This document shows, piece by piece, positions 7,454 to 12,439 of a DNA stretch of 12,780 nt (position 1 is the first letter of the stretch; the number at the start of each line of letters is the position of its first letter). This DNA is from Candidatus Kaiserbacteria bacterium. GTDB lineage: Bacteria; Patescibacteriota; Minisyncoccia; Phycocordibacterales; UBA2100. The notes under the pieces were generated by a model. It saw only the letters and a list, made by a program, of their open reading frames with translations. It was not told the DNA's origin and did no database searches. The stretch lies in NCBI GenBank assembly GCA_019247335.1, contig JAFAPB010000052.1, positions 1-12,780 of the forward strand, given 5' to 3'. A program made the position numbers and the translations under genes.

Positions 7454-7480
7454 AAAAGCCCGTCACGTGACGGGCTTTTT
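7454..7480 (+). terminator. rho-independent terminator after the 63-aa gene
   Basis: A perfect 13-base inverted repeat without spacer (7454-7466 and 7467-7479, core GCCCGTCAC/GTGACGGGC) is preceded by AAAA and followed by TTTTT. This is an intrinsic terminator that could work in both directions. It separates the small membrane protein from glnA. Confidence 0.88.
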
Positions 7481-7537
7481 GTGTTGTAGTGCGCTATCCA
7501 CTGGTTTTCCACGACGGGGGAAGATAGTATGCGGTTG

Positions 7538-7570
7538 TATAAGACTAATTTTGTGCGAAATTAGCATAAT
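7538..7570 (+). promoter_or_regulatory. glnA leader: AT-rich promoter candidate with inverted repeat
   Basis: An AT-rich island in a GC-rich region directly before glnA. It holds a -10-like TATAAG (7538-7543), a perfect 7-base inverted repeat CTAATTT/AAATTAG (7545-7551 and 7558-7564, spacer 6) and CATAAT touching the start codon. There is no SD site. The repeat could be an operator or a small hairpin covering the start region. It does not match the GlnR or NtrC consensus that I know. Confidence 0.45.
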
Positions 7571-9019
7571 ATGGCCGAAAATTATACTAAGCAGGGGGAT
7601 TTGAAAAACTTTTTGGAGATTCCCTACGACAAGCTCGAGGAGATGAACCTCAAGGCGAAGGATCGCGCCGAGAGCGCATCTCCCGCCGCTATCGAGAAGG
7701 ATTGCGTCGAATACCTCAAAAAAGAGAAACGCATCAAAGCGGTGACCTTGTGCTTTTCGGATATCGAAGGTCGGCTCCACATGCTCGACTACGATAAAAA
7801 GTTCTTGCTCGATTCACTCTCCAACCTCACGTTCGACGGATCGTCCATCCGCGGCTTCACGCCGCAGCACGAATCGGATCTCCGGCTCGAAGTCGACTGG
7901 TCGTCCATACGCCACATGCCGTCGGACATCTTCGGCCCCGGCAAGGTGATCTTCTTCGCGACCGTGCTCAACCGCGACCGGACGCCGTATATTTCGGATT
8001 TTCGCGGTCGGCTGAAGATGCTTACGGCGGATATCAAAAAGAAACAGGGCCTCACCGCATATGCGGCGCCCGAGATCGAAGGATTCGTGGTCGACGGCGA
8101 AAATGCCGAGCAGAATTTCGATGCCCAAAAAGGCTTCTCACTCATTTCCTCCGGCGGCTACTATCATTCGCTCCCGCAGGACAAGCTGCGCGTTTTCATT
8201 GACGCTGCGGCGGAGGCGCAGCGCGCGATGGGCTTTAGGAACGAAAAAGACCACCCCGAAGTCGCGCCGTCGCAGTTCGAAATGAACTTCTCCTATGCCG
8301 AGGTGGTGCGCGCCGCCGACAATATCCAGCTCTACAAGTTGATCTGTCGGCAGGTCGCGCGTTCGATGGGACTCACTGCGACCTTCCTGCCGAAGCCGTT
8401 TATGGGCATCAACGGCTCGGGCATGCACACGAATTTCTCCCTCTCCAAAAACGGCAAGAACATCTTCTACGACGCAAAAGGCGAAGAGGGACTTTCGAGC
8501 GCTGCGTGGGAATTCCTGTTGAAAATCCTCAACCACGCGCCGGAGATCTGCCTCATCCTGAATTCGTCGGTCAACAGTTACCGCCGCCTCGATCCGCATT
8601 TCGAGGCGCCGAACCAGATCAAGGTCTCGGCGATCGATCGCGGCTCGATGATCCGCATTCCGGTCGCCAACGAAAAGAGCGCGCGTATCGAGGTCCGCTC
8701 GGTCGCGCCAGATGCGAACCCGTACCTCTTGCTCTACACCCTCATCAGGACCGGGCTCGAGGGGAAGAAACTGACCAAAGACGAAACGAAACGCGATCGC
8801 CTGCGGTACCTGCCGGACAACATTTACGACGCGATCGCGCTCGCGAAATCTTCCAAGCTGCTCGCCGAAATCATGGGCGAGGAGAGTAAGGAGAAATTTA
8901 TCAAATATAAGCAGGCGGCGGCCGACCGGTCGCCGAAGGCGCTCGGTACGACCGTGAAGCGCACCGAGGTCATTTATCATCACGAAGTAACCAACCAGCT
9001 TCTATGGAACAACTTTTAG
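7571..9019 (+). CDS. glnA: glutamine synthetase (type I-like)
   Basis: ATP-dependent ligation of ammonia to glutamate, the entry point of nitrogen assimilation; expected to form a cytoplasmic dodecamer. The 482 residues contain FDGSSIRGF (88-96), the metal-ligand block PEIEGF (167-172), QFEMNF (235-240), NGSGMH (281-286), NSYRRL (335-340), DRGSMIRIP (356-364) and RIEVRSVAPDANPYL (372-386). At the position of the second His in the usual MHxHxS the protein has Asn288 (MHTNFS), a sequence more like eukaryotic GSII. The region that would hold the adenylylated Tyr in GSI-beta instead reads as the ordinary LPxNIxDAI helix, so adenylylation control is not supported. The N-terminal 50 residues are an extended polar segment. 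The stop overlaps the amtB start by 16 bases. Confidence 0.95.
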   Translation: MAENYTKQGDLKNFLEIPYDKLEEMNLKAKDRAESASPAAIEKDCVEYLKKEKRIKAVTLCFSDIEGRLHMLDYDKKFLLDSLSNLTFDGSSIRGFTPQHESDLRLEVDWSSIRHMPSDIFGPGKVIFFATVLNRDRTPYISDFRGRLKMLTADIKKKQGLTAYAAPEIEGFVVDGENAEQNFDAQKGFSLISSGGYYHSLPQDKLRVFIDAAAEAQRAMGFRNEKDHPEVAPSQFEMNFSYAEVVRAADNIQLYKLICRQVARSMGLTATFLPKPFMGINGSGMHTNFSLSKNGKNIFYDAKGEEGLSSAAWEFLLKILNHAPEICLILNSSVNSYRRLDPHFEAPNQIKVSAIDRGSMIRIPVANEKSARIEVRSVAPDANPYLLLYTLIRTGLEGKKLTKDETKRDRLRYLPDNIYDAIALAKSSKLLAEIMGEESKEKFIKYKQAAADRSPKALGTTVKRTEVIYHHEVTNQLLWNNF

Positions 9020-10362
9020 CATCCGCGGCGAAAAATCGTCTCTGGAGTTTTTCGGTCATCTTACTCGCGCTCGGTGCGCTCGTCGGGTATCTCGCGATAT
9101 CGTTCGCGGGCGCATCCGCCGGCGCGTACGACGCCTCGTCGATCAACACGGGCGACACCGCGTGGATGCTCGCATCCGCCGCGCTCGTCATGATCATGAC
9201 GCCCGCGGTCGGCTTCTTCTACGGCGGCATGGTCTCCTCGAAGAACGTCGTCTCGGTCATCAAGCAGTCGCTCATCATTCTCGCGCTCATCTCGGTGCAG
9301 TGGGTGGTCGTCGGCTACTCACTCGCATTTGCGCCTGACGCCGGGCATGGCCTCATCGGCACACTGCAATACTTCGGACTCCGCGGCGTCGGCTTTGCGC
9401 CGGATCCGAATTACGCGGCGACTATCCCTGCGCTCGTCTTTATGATCTTCCAGGCGATGTTCGCGATCATCACGCCCGCGCTCATCATCGGCGCTTTCGT
9501 CGGACGCATCCGCTTCAAGACGCTTGTCGTCTTCACGCTGCTCTGGGCGACCTTGGTCTATGACCCGATCGCGCACTGGGTGTGGTCGCCCTCCGGCTGG
9601 CTGCACGCGATGGGCGCGCTCGATTTCGCGGGCGGTACCGTCGTCCATATGAGCGCAGGATTCTCGGCGCTCGCCGCTGCGCTCTTGATCGGCAAACGGC
9701 TTGAGAGCAACTCGGCCGCGAACAACGTGCCGTTCGTCATTCTTGGCGCGGGCCTCCTGTGGTTCGGCTGGTTCGGTTTCAACGCGGGCTCGGCGCTCTC
9801 GTCGGGCGCGCTCGCGGCGGGTGCGTTTGTCGTCACCAATACAGCAGCCGCGGCTGCGGCGCTCACCTGGACGATGCTCTCCTGGGCGGAGAAAGGGAAG
9901 CCGTCAGCGATCGCGGCCGCTATCGGCGCCGTCTGCGGCTTGGTTGCGATCACACCGGCATCCGGCTACGTCGGACCCATGGCGTCGATCGCGATCGGCC
10001 TCATCACGGGCGTCGTGACGTACCTCGCGGTCTCGCTCCGCTCGCGCAAAATTGCGATCGACGACACGCTCGACGTCTGGGCGGGTCACGGCATCGGGGG
10101 ATTGACCGGCGCGATACTGACCGGCGTCTTCGCGGAGAAAGCGATCAATGCCGCCGGCGCGAACGGCGCGCTCTTCGGCAATCCGCATCAGCTCGTCGTG
10201 CAGCTCGTCGCCGTGCTCGCGGCCGGCATCTACTCATTCGCGGCGACGTGGGTCATTCTCAAGGTGCTCGTCTTCCTGCGCATGCCGCTGCGCGTCACTG
10301 ATAAAGAAGAAGTCGAGGGACTCGACGTCGCGGCGCACGGAGAACCGGCGTATCAGATGTAG
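9004..10362 (+). CDS. amtB: ammonium transporter
   Basis: Trimeric Amt/Rh-family channel that brings ammonium through the cytoplasmic membrane. The 452 residues start with a hydrophobic segment (14-36) that may act as signal peptide, followed by 11 expected helices from DTAWMLASAALV on. Functional residues are present: the ALDFAGG loop with Asp207, the twin pore histidines His215 (VVHMSAG) and His362 (WAGHGIGG), aromatic gate residues in FQAMFAIITP and GWFGFNAGS, and the C-terminal tail EVEGLDVAAHGEPAY (436-450), which in other Amt proteins is the conserved regulatory, PII-contacting tail. The ATG lies inside the last codons of glnA (16-base overlap), implying a shared message and translational coupling. 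No glnB/glnK gene is visible in the window. A terminator follows 20 bases after the stop. Confidence 0.96.
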   Translation: MEQLLASAAKNRLWSFSVILLALGALVGYLAISFAGASAGAYDASSINTGDTAWMLASAALVMIMTPAVGFFYGGMVSSKNVVSVIKQSLIILALISVQWVVVGYSLAFAPDAGHGLIGTLQYFGLRGVGFAPDPNYAATIPALVFMIFQAMFAIITPALIIGAFVGRIRFKTLVVFTLLWATLVYDPIAHWVWSPSGWLHAMGALDFAGGTVVHMSAGFSALAAALLIGKRLESNSAANNVPFVILGAGLLWFGWFGFNAGSALSSGALAAGAFVVTNTAAAAAALTWTMLSWAEKGKPSAIAAAIGAVCGLVAITPASGYVGPMASIAIGLITGVVTYLAVSLRSRKIAIDDTLDVWAGHGIGGLTGAILTGVFAEKAINAAGANGALFGNPHQLVVQLVAVLAAGIYSFAATWVILKVLVFLRMPLRVTDKEEVEGLDVAAHGEPAYQM

Positions 10363-10382
10363 CGTCTTACTATAAAAAGTCG

Positions 10383-10413
10383 GAGGCCGCTGATCAGATC
10401 AGCGGCCTCTTTC
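10383..10413 (+). terminator. terminator of glnA-amtB
   Basis: A perfect 12-bp stem (GAGGCCGCTGAT paired with ATCAGCGGCCTC, 10383-10409) with a 3-base loop is followed by a short T tract (TTT). An A run at 10374-10378 lies four bases before the stem, so the hairpin may also stop transcription from the convergent small gene at 10434. Confidence 0.8.
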
Positions 10414-10433
10414 GTCAGAACGAGGGCGTCGGA

Positions 10434-10814
10434 TCAACGACGCTGATACGGATCGCGGTAGTACTCCGGCGGCTGGTTTGAGCACTTGAAGACGCCGCAC
10501 ATGCGGGGCGCCCCAGGCCCGACGCCGCCGGGCGGGTCGCGTGGGGGTCCCCAGCCGGGGCCGTACGGGCTCGGATTCGCTTCGAATTCAAAGATGCCGA
10601 CGAACCGGCCTTGCGGCATCTGCGGACCTTGCGGCGCGTACTGCCGCATTTGCGGGGCATATTGCTGCGGGGCATAACCCTGCCGCTGCACCGGACCCCA
10701 CCAGGTGCAGGTGCGGATGAAGCCACCGCTCGTCGGCGTGTAAATGCATTGCATCGCCTGGGCCAGGTTCGCCCAGCCGATCAGGAAGGCGAAAGCGAGG
10801 AGAAATTTTCTCAT
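10434..10814 (-). CDS. small secreted Pro/Gln/Gly-rich protein with YAPQ repeats
   Basis: A 126-residue product that begins with a clear Sec signal peptide: MRKF, a hydrophobic core LLAFAFLIGWANL, then AQA with predicted cleavage after Ala20. The mature part has three YAPQ units (47-50, 52-55, 59-62), then a Pro/Gly-rich stretch and four cysteines (C23, C36, C106, C111) that could form two disulphides. The tail is Arg/Tyr-rich. No family is recognised. The frame is open further upstream into the glycosylase gene, but the signal peptide, an AAGGA SD site 8 bases before the ATG at 10814 and TACAAT at 10861-10866 fix this start. It is one of only two genes here with a clear SD site, so its message has a real leader. 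Probably surface-exposed or secreted; role unknown. Confidence 0.72.
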   Translation of the reverse strand: MRKFLLAFAFLIGWANLAQAMQCIYTPTSGGFIRTCTWWGPVQRQGYAPQQYAPQMRQYAPQGPQMPQGRFVGIFEFEANPSPYGPGWGPPRDPPGGVGPGAPRMCGVFKCSNQPPEYYRDPYQRR

Positions 10815-10822
10815 CGTGTTTT

Positions 10823-10866
10823 TCCTTGGTTGCTGCCGGAAACCGATCCGGACTAGTGATATTGTA
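10823..10866 (-). promoter_or_regulatory. promoter and SD site of the small secreted protein gene
   Basis: Read on the minus strand, TACAAT (10861-10866) is a good -10 box. TTGCTT lies 16 bases upstream as a weak -35 and overlaps the terminator of the glycosylase gene. The leader of about 40 bases contains a small CCGGA/TCCGG stem-loop and ends with AAGGA (10823-10827), 8 bases before the ATG. Confidence 0.5.
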
Positions 10867-10867
10867 A

Positions 10868-10902
10868 CACAAAAAAACCAAAAAGCAAGTCCTAGACCTT
10901 GC
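10868..10902 (-). terminator. terminator overlapping the end of the DNA glycosylase gene
   Basis: On the minus strand GCAAGGTC-TAG-GACTTGC (10885-10902, one bulged G) forms a short stem with the glycosylase stop codon in its loop. It is followed immediately by TTTTT, then GG and TTTTTTT. The T-rich tract makes intrinsic termination plausible although the stem is only 7 bp. Confidence 0.5.
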
Positions 10903-11521
10903 TCTTCGCGCCATCCATTTCGCGCCAGAGATACCAGGAGGCGATCGATGCATGATCGCGCCATGGCGAAGCGATCTTCTCCATCTCCTTGGAGCTCGGC
11001 ATATGTTTCAAACCGTACACTTTCTGGAAGCCTTTGCGGATCGCGAGGTCGCCGACCGGCAAAATATCGGTGCGGTGCAATCGGAAGATCAGCATCATGT
11101 GAGCGGTCCACGCGCCGATGCCTTTGACGGCGACAAGATGCTCGACGATCTCCTCACTCGTCATTTTCGGAAAGCGTTTCTCATCAACGGTTCCGTCAAT
11201 GCATTTCTTCGCTAAATCGCGAACGTAAGTAATTTTCTGTATCGAAAGCCCGGCTTTGCGCAATCGCGGCGCGCGGATCTTGAGGAGCGCCTGCGGCGAG
11301 GGCTTGCCGCCCCGAAAAAGCGCGAGCACGCGCCCATGGATCGCAGCGGCCGCGTAACCGGAGAGCTGCTGATAGACGATCGAGCGCAGAAGCGATTCGA
11401 AAACCGATATCTTGCCGTGGTAGCGCGTGAGATCGGGCAGCCCGTGCTTTTTGATGAGCGCCGCCATCTTGGGATCTTTGCGGAGCGCGCGGACGGATGT
11501 GGAAAAGTCAGGCTGCGTCAT
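10892..11521 (-). CDS. DNA-3-methyladenine glycosylase II (AlkA-like, HhH-GPD)
   Basis: Base-excision repair enzyme that removes alkylated bases from DNA. The 209 residues form the HhH-GPD core: an N-terminal helical part with SIVYQQLSGYAA (48-59), the helix-hairpin-helix VKGIGAWTA (132-140) and the catalytic Asp158 in PVGDLAIRKG (156-164). There is no Cys cluster for an iron-sulphur site, which argues against EndoIII/MutY types, and E. coli AlkA's extra N-terminal domain is lacking, as in other short AlkA-like proteins. The ATG at 11521 is supported by TATAAT (11531-11536) 9 bases upstream. The promoter is shared back-to-back with the membrane protein at 11562. Confidence 0.9.
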   Translation of the reverse strand: MTQPDFSTSVRALRKDPKMAALIKKHGLPDLTRYHGKISVFESLLRSIVYQQLSGYAAAAIHGRVLALFRGGKPSPQALLKIRAPRLRKAGLSIQKITYVRDLAKKCIDGTVDEKRFPKMTSEEIVEHLVAVKGIGAWTAHMMLIFRLHRTDILPVGDLAIRKGFQKVYGLKHMPSSKEMEKIASPWRDHASIASWYLWREMDGAKSKV

Positions 11522-11561
11522 AGCCGGCGCATTATACGGCGTTCCGTACTATCATGCTCGT
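11522..11561. promoter_or_regulatory. compact divergent promoter between glycosylase and membrane protein genes
   Basis: In only 40 bases there are two -10 boxes facing outward: TATAAT on the minus strand (11531-11536) and TACTAT on the plus strand (11547-11552), each ending exactly 9 bases before its start codon. Neither gene has an SD site. With normal initiation distance both messages would have leaders of about 2-3 bases or none. Confidence 0.55.
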
Positions 11562-12131
11562 ATGGAAGTAAAAGTGGTCCTGGGGCTTGCAGCGGTCGGC
11601 TTTGAGCTCGTTAGCATGGCGTTCTATTTCAAGGATATTTTTCGAGGGCGAACGCAGCCGCATCTCTATACGTTCCTTATCTGGGTTATCGTTACGAGCA
11701 TTGTCTTTGCCGGGCAGGTGGTAGCGGGCGGCGGGGCGGGCGCATGGGCAACGGGCGTCACCGCATTTTTGCAAATTGTCACCTTAGCGCTGTGCTTCAA
11801 GTACGGCACGAAAGATATTACGCGAGTTGATGCGCTATTTCTTATCGGTGCTCTGCTGTCGATCATTCCGTGGCTGATGACGAAGGACCCTTTGTGGTCC
11901 GTCGTGCTCGCGTCGACTATCGACGCTTTTGCGATGGGACCGACGATCCGGAAGACATGGCGTGCGCCGATGTCTGAATCTCTGCTCTCATGGCTGGTCG
12001 CGGAAGGAAAATATGTCACGGAAATCCCGGCGCTTTCGGTATATTCCGTAACGACGCTCATTTATCCGCTGCAAGCAGTAAGCATGAATGCTGTTTTGAT
12101 AATTATCATGCTGCTGCGCCGGCGGAATTGA
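11562..12131 (+). CDS. seven-helix membrane protein, PQ-loop/SWEET-like
   Basis: A 189-residue polytopic membrane protein with about seven hydrophobic segments (near 5-23, 32-52, 58-78, 88-104, 108-125, 146-162 and 166-185). After the first helix it has DIFRGRTQPHLYTFLIW, which resembles the PQ-loop motif of SWEET and related transporters. A second copy-like block, IRKTWRAPMSESLLSWL, occurs after the middle helix, as expected for two triple-helix bundles joined by a linker helix. I recall similar uncharacterised proteins in Patescibacteria and other bacteria, but no substrate is established. The frame extends upstream, but the ATG at 11562 begins the first helix and has TACTAT 9 bases before it. 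The gene ends 35 bases or less before the likely promoter of the T-box leader. Confidence 0.75.
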   Translation: MEVKVVLGLAAVGFELVSMAFYFKDIFRGRTQPHLYTFLIWVIVTSIVFAGQVVAGGGAGAWATGVTAFLQIVTLALCFKYGTKDITRVDALFLIGALLSIIPWLMTKDPLWSVVLASTIDAFAMGPTIRKTWRAPMSESLLSWLVAEGKYVTEIPALSVYSVTTLIYPLQAVSMNAVLIIIMLLRRRN

Positions 12132-12166
12132 CAAACGGGCGCTCATAGATACGCTGATCGTATAAA
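12128..12166 (+). promoter_or_regulatory. promoter candidates for the proB leader
   Basis: A consensus TTGACA (12128-12133), overlapping the stop codon of the membrane protein gene, is followed after 16 bases by TACGCT (12150-12155), predicting a start near 12162. A better -10, TATAAA (12161-12166), has no -35 at proper distance (27 bases from TTGACA) and would start the RNA near 12172. The choice affects the base of T-box Stem I. Confidence 0.45.
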
Positions 12167-12419
12167 GCGTTGACGGGAATAGTAGGGCTCAGGCCCGAAC
12201 CGACCCCCGAGCTGCGGAGCCTAATAAGCTCTGACGGAGGCCCAGCCGTAAAACAGGGACGCTGATGTCGGCGAAAGTCGGAGTCAGCTACAGAGGCTTT
12301 TGCGGCAACGCAGAAGCGAATCAAGGTGGTACACGTGGTTTACAATCGATCTTCGATCGATTTGAAGTGAATCCTCGTCCTTGTATAGATCGACTGATCT
12401 TTACAGCGACGAGGTTTTT
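12166..12419 (+). ncRNA. T-box riboswitch (tRNA-Pro-sensing transcription attenuator) upstream of proB
   Basis: The untranslated leader has the T-box parts in order. In Stem I, the loop AATAGTA (12178-12184) is closed below by ACGG/CCGT (12173-12176 with 12246-12249) and faces CCC followed by A (12241-12244). This is the usual place of the specifier codon, here proline. A GAACCGACC segment (12197-12205) resembles the AG bulge. Stem II has GCTGA/TCAGC and a CGGC-GAAA-GTCG hairpin (12261-12288). Stem III is 9 bp with a GCAA tetraloop (12296-12317). The antiterminator has CAAGG (12322-12326), the bulge UGGUACA (12327-12333) that would bind the tRNA NCCA end, an inner stem ending in a perfect 8-bp hairpin (12344-12362), and the closing strand CGTCCTTG (12376-12383). 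The competing terminator reuses 12373-12379. The 3' part is convincing; the upper half of Stem I is not resolved. Confidence 0.87.
12373..12419 (+). terminator. T-box attenuator terminator
   Basis: CCTCGTC (12373-12379) pairs perfectly with GACGAGG (12408-12414). TGTA/TACA and AGATC-GACT-GATCT extend the stem inward, and TTTTT (12415-12419) follows at once. The 5' strand is the same segment that closes the antiterminator, so the two structures exclude each other. The SD site of the next gene lies just after the T tract. Confidence 0.88.
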
Positions 12420-12426
12420 CTCATTC

Positions 12427-12435
12427 AGGAGGAGG
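12427..12435 (+). promoter_or_regulatory. strong SD site of the proB-like gene
   Basis: AGGAGGAGG ends 4 bases before the ATG at 12440 and contains full-length anti-16S complementarity at normal distance. It fixes the start codon. It contrasts with most genes in the window, which have none. Confidence 0.85.
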
Positions 12436-12439
12436 CCCC

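Noticed and set aside
8810..8850. NIYD in glutamine synthetase as an adenylylation site
   Set aside because: The context LPDNIYDAIALAKSS matches the ordinary LPxNLxEAL helix of GSI, not the GSI-beta adenylylation loop.
8138..8983. Minus-strand open frame of 281 codons inside glnA
   Set aside because: Antisense shadow of glutamine synthetase, with no start signal or recognisable domain.
10815..11111. N-terminal extension of the small secreted protein to 225 residues
   Set aside because: It would overlap the glycosylase gene in another frame and bury a clear signal peptide; the SD site and -10 box support the start at 10814.
12248..12250. GTA as a valine specifier in the T-box, attractive because valS and tRNA-Val are in the window
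   Set aside because: It would need the ACGG/CCGT helix to be open, and the gene controlled is proB-like; CCC followed by A fits the specifier position better.
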